From: Puccinellia tenuiflora
Lineage: Eukaryota; Streptophyta; Magnoliopsida; Poales; Poaceae
Assembly: GCA_012064385.1 (NCBI GenBank)
Contig: QRDG01000473.1
Location: 5,867,222-5,931,221 of the forward strand
Direction: 5' to 3'
Length of the DNA stretch: 64,000 bases
The notes beneath the pieces are model-generated. The model was not told the origin of the DNA and searched no databases. It saw nothing but the letters and a program-made list of their open reading frames with translations. The first letter of the stretch is position 1, and each line of letters starts with the position of its first letter. Made by a program: the position numbers and the translations under genes. Below, piece by piece: positions 12,615 through 25,046 of this stretch.

Positions 12615-14888
12615 TGAAAGTGCATGGTTGCCCCCATGCATGGTTTTGGTAATTAATGACAATCTCTATGCACTAATGTTTGCATTGAGCTATATTTATA
12701 GGTGTGTCCATTTGAATTGTTTGATCTCCATTTGTTGGAGTCAAGGCTAAGGGAAGAAAAGTTTGTGTTGATCAAGGCTTTGTGCGGGTTGATCATCACT
12801 CAAGGCCAAGTGAAGATATGCTGAAGAGTGCGTCTCCCATCTTGGTGTATGGGGGAGCGTCATGTGAATCTTCACCGAAGCGCAATCGAGGAAGGTGGTG
12901 CGTCTTGAGGAGATGAAGATCATCTTCATCGACCTCAAGTGGATTTATGCACAAGGCAAAGGTATGATCTTGATAGGGTTTCTATTTTACCGGTCTCATA
13001 TTGTTTAGTGAGAGACCGGATTATAGGATAGATAACCGTACTATCAAGAGGGGCTCTCGACCGAATAGCGTGATCATATCGTCGTAGAGAGCATAAACCT
13101 TTGCATCCATGCAATCATATTTATTGGTTCTTATTTGTCTCTAATCGTGGTGTGGTCTTGGTGCTTGTCGTGCTCATCATGACAAAGCTAAGTTCACCGA
13201 AAATGGTTTTCATATGCGTCTTCTATTGCGGTTTCGGTATTGGAGATTTTGTCGGTTCATCCGTGCGGAAGGTTTATCTCTTCCATTTATTTGCAAAATC
13301 TCCTTTACTTGGTTTAATTATTTCCAAGGATTGCATTTGTCGTCCTCCTTCCATCAAAATTGGTTTTACTTCTTTCAGACTTCATTTGCAAAAGATATTG
13401 CATTTCCGGTTTGAAATGAGAAGGTTTACCTTTCTTCATTTGGTTTTATCCTCACATGATGGACTATGATGTTTCTCTGCATAATCTTGAAGGGCTCTTC
13501 GTTGCGATTCCAACGAGCCCAAGAACATCGAAAACGGAGTCCGGATGAAAATATGTGTTTGTTTTCGTGTTTGGGTTTTTGCAGTTTGGCCAGCTTTGCT
13601 GGGCTCCAGGCCGGGCTCAAGGCTGGCCGCCTCTGGCACCTGCCCAGCCTCCACCACTGCGAGGCCAACCTAGGCCAGGCTCAAGGCTGGCCTCTCTGCA
13701 GTTTGGCCAGCCAAGGCCGGCCTTGGAGGCCGGCTGTGTCGGGCACCTGCCCAGCCTCCAACACTGCCAGGCCGGCCTAGGCCGGGCCGAAGGCTGGCCT
13801 CCCTGCGCACTGCTTCGCTTCAAAGATTCCAGGCCAGCCTCGGACCCGGCAAGGCTGGCCTCCCAGTGCGAGTGAAAAATAACACTTCAACGGTCAGTTT
13901 TTTGGGAACCTATTTAAGGGGCCTTCTTCCCCAATGGTTCCCCAACCAAGGCTGCACGTTTTTCTCTCTCCCCACCATTGTTGCAACATTTTGAGAGCTC
14001 GATTCCTCCACTTCCCTCCGATGATTCTTACCCAAATTTAGGGAAACAAGAGAGGAGATCTAGATCCACTACTCCACCAAACAAAATCTCCTCTAAGTGA
14101 GGGGAACTCGCTGGATCTAGATTTTGGAGTTCTTGGTGTTTCTCCTTCGTTCTTCCTCCTAAATCCCTCCATAGCATTAGTTGCTTTGGTTGGATTTTGG
14201 GGAGAAGGATTTGACCACTTGGTGTGATCTTCCCCTTTTGCATTAGTTGCATCGGGTTGTGCTCCCCACGGTGATTCGTGGGATTGAAGGTTGGGAGCTT
14301 GTTACTCTTGGGTCATTGGACCCTAGACGGTGGTGGTGCCGTGAAGACTTCGGCTTGTGAAGCTTCGGCACGATTTGGGAGCCCCCAATTGAGTTGTGGG
14401 TGTGTGCCCCAAAAGTTGTAAGGGCTCCGGAATCCGCCCCGAAGGATTCCGATAGTGGAAGGTGAACCAAACCTTTGGGTGCGGTTCATCGGAGAATAGG
14501 GTGAGGCCTTTGTGGCATCTTGAGTAGGCCTTTTGTGGCGAGCTCACACCCCTCCAACGAGACGTACTCCCTTAACAAGGAGGAATTCGGGAATACATCC
14601 TCGTCTCCGCGTGCCTTGGTTATCTCTATACCCGAGCCTTTACTTATGCAAATTTACATTGTGATAGCCTTCGTGCTTGAAGTTTATATCTTGCTATCAC
14701 CTTGTTGCTTGCCTTGCTTAGCATAAGTTGTTGGTGCACTTTAGGTAAACCTAGTATATTAGGTTGTTGGCTTGTTAATTTAAACACATAGTTTTATTCC
14801 GCAATTATCAAGCCCCTAAATAGAAAAAGGGTTAATCGCCTATTCACCCCCCCTCTAGGCGACATCTCGGGCATAGCTTGTTCTTTCA
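12615..14888 (+). repeat. 3' LTR of the Copia element
   Basis: 2274 bp, TGAAAG...CTTTCA, direct-repeat partner of 4595-6868. Followed at 14889-14893 by the second copy of the target duplication GTAAT. Confidence 0.93.
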
Positions 14889-15056
14889 GTAATTCCCCGC
14901 TGTAGGTTGAGGGAATGTTAGGGATTGGATGAGATTGTTCATGTAATAAGATGCCGGATTGTTAGGGCATGATGTCTAGTATTTGTGGGGTGCAGCTCAT
15001 GTACAGTTCGAACATGCTGGTGGCTTCTTAAGGGCGAGAGTTTCAGTGGATGTGAG
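14889..15056 (+). repeat. Continuation of the LTR split at 4590
   Basis: Starts with the second GTAAT, and the following TCCCCGCTGTAGG continues the LTR text broken at 4589. It ends where an inverted LTR piece begins at 15057. Confidence 0.6.
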
Positions 15057-16316
15057 TGATGACCCACAAGTATAGGGGATCGCAACAGTCTTCGAGGGAA
15101 GTAAAACCCAAATTTATTGATTCGACACAAGGGGAATCAAAGAATATTTATAAGCCTTAGCAGCTGATTTGTCAGATCAGCCACACCTAAGGATGGCAAT
15201 TTTACCCATGGGTACGGGTACCCGCGGGTACCGTACCCGTATGGGGAGGGTATGGGCACATTTTTATATCCATGGGTAATACCCATACCCTACCCGTCAA
15301 GTTATGGGTAGGGCATGGGTACAACTTTGTACCCATGAGTATACCCATATCCTACCCGTTTATACTGACATATGTACGATACTCCGTTGACTTAGTAGAT
15401 ATGACCATGAGATTGTAATTTTCGAAGTTACATAAGTGTCATATATTCATCCACCTATTATTGAGTTGAGATAATTGTTTTTTTTGTCAAATGTGCTACC
15501 AACGAATGTGAAAATATGAACAATTTATGTACTATTTGATCTACCCAACGGGTACCCAATGGGTATGGGTACCCACCGGGTATGGGTATGAGTATACTTT
15601 CATCCCCGCGGGTAAGGGTATGGGTAGAATTTTATACCCATGAACTATATGGGTATGGGTATGGTATTGCTCTACCCTGCCCATACCCTACCCATTGCCA
15701 TCCTTAGCCACACCTAGAAAACAACTCACTTGATGCAATTTATCAGTAGCAACAGTAGTGTAACAGCAGTAATAATAAAGTAACAGTAGTAAAAATATGA
15801 AAACAACAATAGTAGCAATTGTAATGATAGCATGATTAAAACACCGTAGGTGTAGGGACGTAAATACGGGCGCTGCATGGATGAGATAGTTCATAAAATA
15901 ATTACCATGGGCAATATGCAGATAACAAAATAAACAGTATCGAGGTGCTAAATAACATAGGCATGTGTTCCGTAGGTAGCCGTACGTGCTCGCAATAAGA
16001 ACTTGCACGACATCTTTTGTCCAACCATCCCGTGTCAGCGGGGCCTTTATGAGGAACCAAAAGGTAATTAAGGCACTCCTTTTACGAAATACCGGAGCAA
16101 AGCATTAACACTCAATGAACACATGTAATCCTCAAGTCAAAACCATCCCCTCCGGTTATCCCATAAGCTGTCACTTTGGGGCCTCGGGTTCCGGACAATA
16201 ACAGGCGCAAACAACTTGTAGATATGATCCAAAACAACATTTATCATAATATGATCAGATCTGAAAACATGGCACTCGGGCCCTAAGTGTCAAGCATTAA
16301 GCACACCAAGTTGCAG
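15057..16316 (-). repeat. Inverted LTR fragment (3' part)
   Basis: Begins TGATGACCCACAAGTATAGG, which on the minus strand is the 3' terminus of the grass LTR family whose 5' end is TGATACGTCC. It therefore looks like a reversed 3' portion of the same family as 4057-4589, but the two pieces do not overlap in content, so this link rests on memory of the family. It contains a hAT element (15188-15706) and is cut at about 16316 where the next Gypsy LTR starts. No coding sequence. Confidence 0.55.
15188..15706. mobile_element. Non-autonomous hAT element with GGGTA-rich ends
   Basis: 519 bp flanked by a perfect 8-bp target duplication GCCACACC (15180-15187 and 15707-15714), with terminal inverted repeats TAAGGATGGCAAT/ATTGCCATCCTTA. 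The 8-bp duplication and TIR type point to hAT. Both subterminal regions are packed with GGGTA/TACCC and ATGGGTA repeats in both orientations, a likely transposase-binding array. No transposase frame is present. Confidence 0.9.
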
Positions 16317-17465
16317 TCCGAGGCTGCCGCCATCTCAAACCCTAGCTCGGGAGGGTTCAGAAGCTCTTCCCGGTACCCTGCCGGAGAGGGGAATCGACGC
16401 CGGAGGCATCTACACCACCATGCCTGCCTCCGGAGTGATGCGTGAGTAGTCCACCACGGGACTACGGGTCCATAGCAGTAGCTAAAATGGTTGTCTCTCC
16501 TCATTGTACTCCATTGTTTAGAACTTGTGAGCTGCCTATCATGATCAAGATAATCTATTTGTAACTGCTACATGATTGTGTTTGCATAGATCCGATGAAT
16601 TGTGTGGAAGTCATTACTTTTGTTTAGTTATGTGTTTAATCTATGATCTTACATGCTCTCCGATGCTAGTGGTTGCTTTGGCCGAGTAATTGTTAGTGTT
16701 GTATGAGGGAGTATTTATGCTAGATAGTGGGTTCATGCCTCTCTTTGTCTGAGTTCGGTGACAGGAACGGTTAAGACTAGAGATGTGCTGTTGCCACTAG
16801 GGAGAAAACATCGGTGTGATTTCTTCGTGTTATCTACATTGCTTACATTATGCACTTTGCTTATTGCGATGATCTGTTGCTTGCAACTTAATACTTTTGG
16901 GTGACATGTTGGATAGCGATCCCAGAGTGGATTATTAGTCATAGATGTAGTTGGATGACGGTCTATGTATTTTGACGTAATGCCCATATTAGATGAAGCG
17001 GTGAACTATATTGTTTCATGATAGCCTTGTTGTGCGCCTATAATTCTGTCAATTGTCATGCTGTAATTTGTTTACCCATCATGTATATCTTTTGGAGAGA
17101 CACCTCTAGTGAACTGTGGACCCCGATCCTATTTTCCTACGTTGTTTACAACCGTCTTCATAGCTTTTCATCATCATTTGCTCGCTGGTCATATTTCATC
17201 CTCATCATATTTTACATCCACATATTTAATTCTTTGTGTTTGGCAAGCCGGAGAGATTGACAACCTCTCTATTTTGTTGGGGCAAAGTAGTTTGTTGGTG
17301 ATTGTGTGCAGGTCCACATCAATAATCGAGAAACGGCGCTATTGACACCTTGCTAAGCCTTCTCCAAGTCCTACTGGTTTGACAACCTTTGTTTTGAAAT
17401 CAAGGGAAAACTTCCACTACGCCGCTTCATACCTTCCTCTTGGGGTTTCCCAACAGCAATCAGCA
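16317..17465 (+). repeat. 5'-truncated 5' LTR of the Gypsy element
   Basis: 1149 bp matching 22766-23904 of the intact 3' LTR. Homology starts at TCCGAGGC and ends CCCAACAGCAATCAGCA. The missing part covers the LTR start and promoter region. Confidence 0.85.
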
Positions 17466-17475
17466 AGACGTTTTC

Positions 17476-17493
17476 TGGCGCCGTTGCCGGGGA
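17476..17493 (+). other. Primer-binding site of the Gypsy element
   Basis: TGGCGCCGTTGCCGGGGA lies 10 bases after the LTR end. This is the primer site usual in grass Athila-type Gypsy elements. Confidence 0.85.
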
Positions 17494-17683
17494 CTTGAAA
17501 GCTTCAGCTAGGGGAGTTTCACACATCCTTTCACTTTACTTTGTTATTGTCTTGCCTAGTATATTTTTTGTTAGCCTTGTTTTTCCTTTTGTTTGCTTTA
17601 AAACTGAAAAACACAAAAAATTAAAAATTCCAGCAACTAGTCTCTTTTTGTTTTGCGTAGTTTCTTGCTTATTTATTGTGGAA

Positions 17684-19805
17684 ATGGGTTCAGCTGAGAA
17701 CACTAAGTTGTGTGAGTTCACTAGCACGAATAATGATGACTTTATATGCACACCTATTGCTCCACCGGCTTCCACAACCGAATTTTATGAGATAAAGCCT
17801 GCTTTGTTGAATCTTGTCATGAAAGAGCAATTTTCTGGTGTTAGTGGAGATGATGCCGCCTCTCATTTAAATAATTTTTTGAGTTATGTGATATGCAAAA
17901 ATATAAAGAAGTAGAGGGTGACATCATAAAACTGAAACTTTTTCTTTTTTCCTTAAGAGGACGTGCTAAAGATTGGTTATTGTCTTTGCCTAGGAATAGT
18001 ATTGATTCTTGGACTAAATGCAAAGATGCCTTTATTGGGAAATATTACCCACCTGCAAAAATTATACAACTAAGGAGTAACATTATGAACTTTAAACAAT
18101 TTGATAATGAACATGTTGCTCAAGCTTGGGAAAGAATGAAGTCTCTAGTTAAAAACTGTCCCACTCATGGACTGACTACTTGGATGGTCATCCAAACTTT
18201 TTATGCAGGATTAAAATTTTCTTCAAGAAACCTATTGGACTCGGCCGCTGGAGGTACCTTCATGTCTACCACATTAGGTGCTGCAACAAAACTCTTGGAT
18301 GAAATGATGGCAAATTATTCGCAATGGCACACCGAAAGGGCTCCTAGTGGTAAGAAGGTAAATTCTGTCGAGAAAATTTCCTCTTTGAGTGATAAGGTTG
18401 ATATGATTATGTCTATGCTTGCTAGTAAACAAGTTCCTATTGATCCAAATAATGTTCCTTTAGCTTCTTTGGTGGCTCAAGAGGAGCAAGTTGATGTTAA
18501 TTTTGTTAAAAATAATTTCAACAACAATGCTTATAGGAACAACTTTGGTAATAATAATTATAAACCTTATCCACCCAATAATGGTAATCAATATGGCAAT
18601 TCTTATGGTAATTCTTACAACAATAATAGAGGTGTGTCCTCTGATCTTGAAAGCATGCTTAAGGATTTTATCACTTCACAAAAGTCTTTCAATAAAATTG
18701 TTGAAGAATAGCTTGAGAAACTTGATAATCTTATTCTTAAAGTGGATAGTCTGTCCCATGAAGTTGATTTCCTTAAAATATTTTTTTTGCCTCATGATGT
18801 TAAGGAACATAAAACTTTGAATGCCATACAAGTGACAATTGATAATAATATAAGAATGTTGGCCGAGCTTCATGCTAGATGGGAAAGAGAAGAAAAAAAA
18901 GCTGAAATTGCTGAAATTAGTAAGGTTGTTAATGTTTGCACTATTTATACTAATGAGGATATTCAAATGTTAAATTCTAAAGAGTCATCTACAGCACCTA
19001 AGTATGCTAATGGTAAGAGAATTTGAGTAGGAAAATTTTCTACTATGCCTAAAAAGAACCCAAAACTTTCAGTCAACACAGAAACTGTTGTTGATAAAAA
19101 TGTTGAAATTGGTTTTGATGATAAGGATTCTTTAGGTGATAATGCTCCTGTTAGTTTTGATGACAATGATCTTGATTTTGATAACTGTAACCTTACTGAA
19201 ATCATAAAGTTTTTACAAAATCTTGCTAAAACACCTAATGCTAGTAAAATGAACTTGGCTTTTACTAAGCATGTCACTAATGCTCTCATTGAGATGAGAG
19301 AAGAAAAGCTTAAATGTGAATTCTCTATTCCTGGGAAGTTAGAGGATGCTTGGGAACCTACCATTAAGATGAAAGTAAATGATTTTGAGTGTAATGCTTT
19401 GTGTGATCTTGGTTCTAGTATTTCTATTATGCCAAAAAAAAATTTGATGCTCTTGATCTTGGACCACTACAAGATTGTGATTTAAATGTGAATTTTCTTG
19501 ATGCCACTTCGCATACACCTTTGGGTAAAATAGATGATGTTCTCATCTTGGTTAATGGTAATTATGTCCCCATTGATTTCATTGTTATGGTTCTTGATTT
19601 TAAGCTTCCTTGTCCTATTGTTTTGGGAAGACCGTTTCTTAGAACTGTTGGTGCAGTTATTGATATGAGAGTGGGCAATATTAAATTTCAATTTCCACTG
19701 AAAAAAGGGATGGAACATTTCCCTAGTAAGAGGATAAAGAAACCTTTTGATTCCATTGGTAATCCAAAGAGTGGTTTTGAATTTGGTTCTATTGATAAAA
19801 CTTGA
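17684..19805 (+). pseudogene. Degenerate Gypsy gag-protease polyprotein
   Basis: The reading starts at ATG 17684 (MGSAENTKLCEF). Gag motifs include LRGRAKDWLLSLP and FIGKYYPPAK of the Retrotrans_gag family, followed by an Asn-rich linker near 18500-18640. The aspartic protease is marked by CDLGSSISIMP and the later flap-side motif VLGRPFLRT; the catalytic Asp is present. Breaks: a frameshift near 17875-17895 just before MQKYKEVEGD, a TAG at 18709-18711, a TGA at 19024-19026, and a frameshift in the A-run around 19432-19440 separating the two halves of the protease. The final stop is at 19803-19805. Nothing of reverse transcriptase follows, so the element was already non-autonomous before these breaks. 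Confidence 0.85.
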
Positions 19806-22320
19806 ATTTGCCCTTTCTGCCTAGCTAAAAGGCGTTAAAGAAAAACGCTTATGGGAGGCAACCCATTTTATTTTATCTTATATTTCTTTTTGGTTTCTTT
19901 GAGTTTTGGGTGATGTTACTTCTGTAAAAACTCCGTTGTATCTTTTTGTTTTGGTTTTTGGTGCCAAGAATAGCCTCTAAAGAGAGGAAGACTAATTTGT
20001 GAGTTTGCTGTCTAGAAACAGATTTCTGTTCCTCACTGTTCTAAAATCCAAAAAATTACAAAAAGTTATATTTGGCTGCAATCTTTTGACAGCAATAATA
20101 AGGGTTTTCTCTACCTTTCTCTACTTTTAAGTTTTCTGAATTGAGGTACATAAGTGCCTCTAAAAAATCATCTTTACATTCAGTTCTGTTTTTGACAGAT
20201 TCTGCCCTCAGTTTTGCATTGCTTCTTTCGCGGGCAAAGTGAAGCTTTCTAAAAGCTAGAGCTTTACTTAGACCTTTGTGACAGTACCTAATGTTGTAAA
20301 AAAATGAGTTCTTGATACGTGCTTTGGAACTGAAGGAAGATATTGTTTTTGTGGACTAACCCCTTAATGAAGTTGCTATAAGTTTTGCGTGAAGGAAGTT
20401 TTCAAGTATCCAAGTGCGAGGTGATGAAGGAAGATCGAAAAACAAAAGCCTAAGCTTGGGGAGGCTCCCCATGGACCCTCCTCTGAAATATTCAAGAAGT
20501 TACAAGCATCTAAGCTAGGGGATGCCTTGGGCATCCCCTTCTTCATCAACAATCATCGTTTTTCTCATGGTACTATATTTTTATTCCTTTACACATTATG
20601 TGCTGTTCTTGGAGCGTCGGTTTGTTTTTACTTTCAGTTTGTTTGTGTTAGTTTTCTGGTCCTTGCAATAATTCGGATCCATGCATGCTTGTTTGGGAGA
20701 GAGACACGCTCCGTTTTTTCATTATACACTCCTGTGCTTCACTTATATGTGTTGAGTGTTTAGCCTTTGTTATTTATGCTTTTAGCTCTTGTTTTCAAGC
20801 ATATCTTGTTCAGAGTTGTTAGCTTTTGTAGTTAGGAAGTTTTGCTCATGTTGCTTCACCCTTTTTGTTTTGTTTCAAATAAGTTGATTGGTGTTTGGTT
20901 AAGTGGAAATTATCATGTAGGAAGTGTAAAAAGTGCTGCTTAATCTTGTAGACCATTGTCTTGAATCTTTGATACTTGGCAATTGTTTAGAGATATGAAG
21001 TAGATTAATGCTTAAACTTGTGGATCATCTAGTAAGAATAGATTAGTAAAGAATTACCGTAAGGCTTTAAAATTGTGGTGCTTATCCTGCTTGGTAGTTC
21101 TCAAAGTCTAGATATTCTTTTGCAAAGAGTTGGTTTGGCTAACAAGGTAGACGGTGTGAAGTCTAGTGGTTATGCATGATGTATATCTGTAGTCATTCAT
21201 TGAACCAAGTTGATGTTATGTGTCTGCTTGATATCCTGCTAAGCCCAAAAGCTCTGTACTGAGAGGGAATACTTCTCATGCATCCAACTCCCTGAGCCAA
21301 AAATCTTTGCCATTTGTGTCCACCATACCTACCTACATGTGGTATTTTCCCTGCCACTCCAAGTAAATTTTTCATGTGCTATCTTTAAAATATTCAAAAT
21401 TCTCCTTTTTGTGCCCCTGTTTTTAAACTCATGAGGAAGCAGTAGGAAGCTAGATATAACATGTGACAAGCAAGGTCATTTTCCCCCTTTCACCCGGTGT
21501 TGATGGTTTACGTCCTCACTTGAATTTGCTGAGAGCTGGCAAGAGACTCCGCGTCTCAATCAAAATATAAATATAACCCACCATTCTCCTCCGCACAGTG
21601 CAAACCTGAGAAATCAGTCAAACATTGGTTAGTGGTAAAACAAAGGAGAACGAGGAGTGATCTCATTCCTCTAATTACCAGCCGCTCTCAAAAGTCTAAA
21701 AGCCTTGCTTGTTATGGGGGACTAGCTAGTTTCTTTGCTGTGAAGTCGTTGACGAAAGCATGCATATCTCAAAACTGTTTTACTTCTATCAAAAATAAAA
21801 AAAAAAAAAGCTCTAGCACATGATTAATCCCTGCTTACCTCTGCGAAGGGCCTTTCTTTTACTTTTATGTTGAGTCAGTCTTCCTTCTCCTTCTAAACTC
21901 CTCAAGCAATCACTTGGTATCAACTTTGGTTCATGTTTTACTTCATGTTATCTTTGTGTCTAACTGTGAAAACTTTGTATTGACTTTATCTTGAGATAAA
22001 TAAGTTGCAAGTTGAAGCTTTTTGCTGAAAACTTAAATCTTCCTTTGAGTTGGCCAAACTCCTTTGTTGAATCAATATTGCTTTGTGAGTTATCAATCAT
22101 TGTCAAGTGTTATGCTTTTAAATCTTGAAAGTGTTCTTTTCTAAGTTACTTCTTGCTTAGATGTTTTACCTGGTTAATCATTGTTTGTTTCATTCAATGA
22201 ACCTTTGTTTTGGATCATTGCATTCAGTTCATATGATTTACATGATTAGATCATGATTGTGATTGGTAGCATGTCACTTCAAAAATTATTTTGTTATCAC
22301 TTACCTACTCGAGGACGAGC
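19806..22320 (+). other. Non-coding 3' interior of the Gypsy element
   Basis: AT-rich, no long frame. It opens with a GGCGTTAAAG...GGGAGGCAACCCA segment that I recall from the 3' interior of Athila-type grass elements. A purine run of A lies near 21793-21803. I see no captured gene here. Confidence 0.7.
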
Positions 22321-22341
22321 AGGAGTTAAGCTTGGGGATGC
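22321..22341 (+). other. Polypurine tract of the Gypsy element
   Basis: AGGAGTTAAGCTTGGGGATG immediately precedes the 3' LTR start at 22342 and is the expected plus-strand priming region for this family. Confidence 0.75.
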
Positions 22342-23904
22342 TGATACGTCTCCGACGTTTCTACAATTTTTGATGTTCCATGCTTGATTATATATCAGTG
22401 TCACATGATTTTACAATGCTTTATATCATTTTGGTATGATTTATGGAACTAACCTATTAACAAGATGCCCAGTGTTAGTTCCTGTTTTCTGTTGTCTTTT
22501 TGTTTCAGAAAAGTTGTTCTGGGAAGTTTCTCGGATTGCTCTTATAATTTACGGGAATTATTTCCAATATGAAACGAAGACGGAACCCGAAGGACAGCCG
22601 GAGGGGAGGCACAGGGGCTCCAGACGCCACCTGGCCGCGGCCCCCCCTTGGACGCACTTGGGGCCTAGCTGGGGCCCCTGTCCATCGCCTCGCGTCGCCC
22701 CTTCGCCTATAAATTCTCCTCTGACCTAAAAATAGAGGAGGCGCGATCATAATCTCCAGAATACGTCCGAGGCCGCCACCATCTCAAACCCTAGCTCGGG
22801 AGGGTTCAGAAGCTCTTCCCGGTACCCTGCCGGAGAGGGGAATCGATGCCGGAGGCATCTACACCACCATGCCTACCTCCGGAGTGATGCGTGAGTAGTC
22901 CACCACGGGACTACGGGTCCATAGCAGTAGCTAGATGGTTGTCTCTCCTCCTTGTACTCCATTGTTTAGATCTTGTGAGCTGCCTATCATGATCAAGATC
23001 ATCTATTTGTAATTGCTACATGATTGTGTTTGCATGGATCCGATGAATTGTGGAAGTCATTACTTTTGTTCAGTTATGTGTTTCATCTATGATCTTGCAT
23101 GCTCTCCGATGCTAGTGGTTTCTTTGGCCGAGTAATTGTTAGTGTTGTATGAGGAAGTATTTATGCTAGATAGTGGGTTCATGCCTTTCTTTGTCTGAGT
23201 TCGGTGATAGGAACGGTTAAGGCTAGAGATATGCTGTTGCCACTAGGGAGAAAACAGCGGTGTGATTTCTTCGTGTTATCTACATTGCTTACATTATGCA
23301 CTTTGCTTATTGCGATGATCTGTTGCTTGCAACTTAATACTTTTGGGTGACATGCTGGATAGCGATCACAGAGTGGATTATTAGTCATAGATGCAGTTGG
23401 ATGACGGTCTATGTATTTTGACGTAATGCCCATATTAGATGAAGCGGTGAACTATATTGTTTTATGATAGCATTGTTGCGCGCCTACAATTCTGTCAATT
23501 GGTATGCTGTAATTTGTTTACCCATCATGTATATCTTTTGGAGAGACACCTCTAGTGAACTGTGGATCCCGGTCCTATTTTCCTACATTGTTTACAACCG
23601 TCTTCATATCTTTTCATCATCATTTGCTCGCTGGTCATATTTCATCCTCTTTACATCCACACATTTAATTCTTTGTGTTTGGCAAGCCGGAGAGATTGAC
23701 AACCTCTCTGTTTTGTTGGGGCAAAGTAGTTTGTTAGTGATTGTGTGCAGGTCCACGTCAATAATCGATATACGGCGCTATTGACGCCTTGCTAAGCCTT
23801 CTCCAAGTCCTACTGGTTCGACAACCTTGGTTTTGAAATCAAGGGAAAACTTCCGCTACGCTGCTTCATACCTTCCTCTTGGGGTTTCCCAACAGCAATC
23901 AGCA
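22342..23904 (+). repeat. Complete 3' LTR of the Gypsy element
   Basis: 1563 bp, from TGATACGTCTCCGACG to CAACAGCAATCAGCA. It has a CTATAAATTC TATA-like box near 22708 in a GC-rich promoter patch. 22766-23904 matches the truncated 5' LTR. Confidence 0.88.
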
Positions 23905-24934
23905 GGCGCCCCCTCCACACCTATCCTGATCTCGCTGTGAGCCAAAATATGCCGCAAACATGTTTTCCTAGACCGATTTGAAGGTTAGCCCCTTAGGGTT
24001 ACCCCAGGCTGGGTGGAGCGCGCTGGAGATCGTCTATAGTTGGAAGACGCTCCGGTGTAGCATCTTGTCGGCCAGCATCCACCTCTCCCTCGATTCAACA
24101 TCACGATCATCAACAACCGGAGGTGTGGCTTCCTCGTCGGTGATGTCCAGTTTACCTAGCGCCTCCTCCAACCTTGCTCTCGCCACCCTCGGTGACGCAA
24201 CCTCATGTTGCTTGCTTTTCCCAGCCGAGAAGTCGATCGTCGCCGTGAGGAGATGTCGATTTGCCCCGCTAATGATCCAACGTGCACCGTCAGTCGCCTC
24301 CTAAAACCCTGATCGCATCTGAACAAGGAGAACAGATTTTTTGGAGGAAAAAGTCACATCGTAATATTTTTTTCTCATTGCATGTTGCATTCCATGAACT
24401 TTTCAGTCGTACTTACCAACATGCTCTTTCTTTCATGTGAATACTAGATGAGCTTTTCGGTCGTCTTTACGAAGGTCTTCAGACGAGCTCATCACATCAG
24501 AGCAAAAGCATCCATCCATCTTTTGGTATCTAGCTATTTCCAAGCCAACGTCTTTACTCTTTAGCATTGCTCATCTTGCTTCATCTTAACTTATAACAAA
24601 GAAAAATCAGCGTATCACGCTCTCCCCTGCGAGACAATTTCGACCCTCTCATCATCCTCGCGTCTCGCCCCCAATCCCACAATCCTCTGACGGGGCCACA
24701 TCCAACAATCCTCGCAAGCCCAACCTCGTCGCGCACATGAGAGCGATGACATCTCCACAAACCGTGTGCTTTTCGGTGGCTTCTTGGTTTGGTGACACCG
24801 ATATATATGTTGGCATGCAATTAGTGTCTCTTATAATTTATGATTATTAATTGAACTCATCTCTAGGGTAAAAAAACAAATTCACCTGATTATTGTGTAT
24901 GTGGCCAATAATTTTGGTCAAATCTGAGATAGCC
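23905..24934. other. Region without an identified gene
   Basis: 23905-24305 is moderately GC-rich with a 108-codon open frame on the plus strand (23978-24304) that matches no family I know. 24305-24934 is AT-rich with short frames only. I see no transposon ends. Confidence 0.4.
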
Positions 24935-25046
24935 ATGTTTTTTTTGAAACTGGGCAAAAGCTTTGCCTCATATATTGATAAAGTAGGAGCAAACAGGAAG
25001 GACAAGGCCTAAAAAGAAAAAGAGATACAACTCGCGCCCAAACCAT

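Larger units (their letters stand above)
4595..14888 (+). mobile_element. Complete gag-only Copia element (SIRE/Maximus-like)
   Basis: A 10,294-bp LTR retrotransposon with two 2274-bp LTRs (4595-6868 and 12615-14888), both ending TGAAAG...CTTTCA, flanked by the 5-bp duplication GTAAT (4590-4594 and 14889-14893). Directly after the 5' LTR lies a tRNA-iMet primer-binding site, and a purine-rich tract precedes the 3' LTR. Only a gag-like gene is present; integrase, reverse transcriptase and RNase H are absent, so it would need enzymes in trans. A hand comparison of the LTRs gives about 60 substitutions plus a few indels in ~2.25 kb (~2.7 %). At the usual grass rate of 1.3e-8 per site per year that is roughly one million years; this is an estimate only. 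Lineage is inferred from the CACCCCCCCTCTAGGCGACA tail and the gag type. Confidence 0.93.
16317..23904 (+). mobile_element. Gypsy element with gag and protease only (Athila-like)
   Basis: Plus-oriented LTR retrotransposon of about 7.6 kb: a 5' LTR lacking its first ~424 bp (16317-17465), primer site, a degenerate gag-protease region (17684-19805), 2.5 kb of non-coding interior, a polypurine tract and a complete 3' LTR (22342-23904). No reverse transcriptase, RNase H or integrase remains. The LTRs differ by roughly 3-4 % over the shared part by eye, older than the Copia insertion. The left end is truncated, so no target duplication can be read. The gag and protease motifs resemble the non-autonomous Athila-type families common in grasses. 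Confidence 0.88.

Noticed and set aside
23978..24304. 108-codon frame as a gene
   Set aside because: No recognisable domain, promoter or conserved start; kept only as part of an uncharacterised region.
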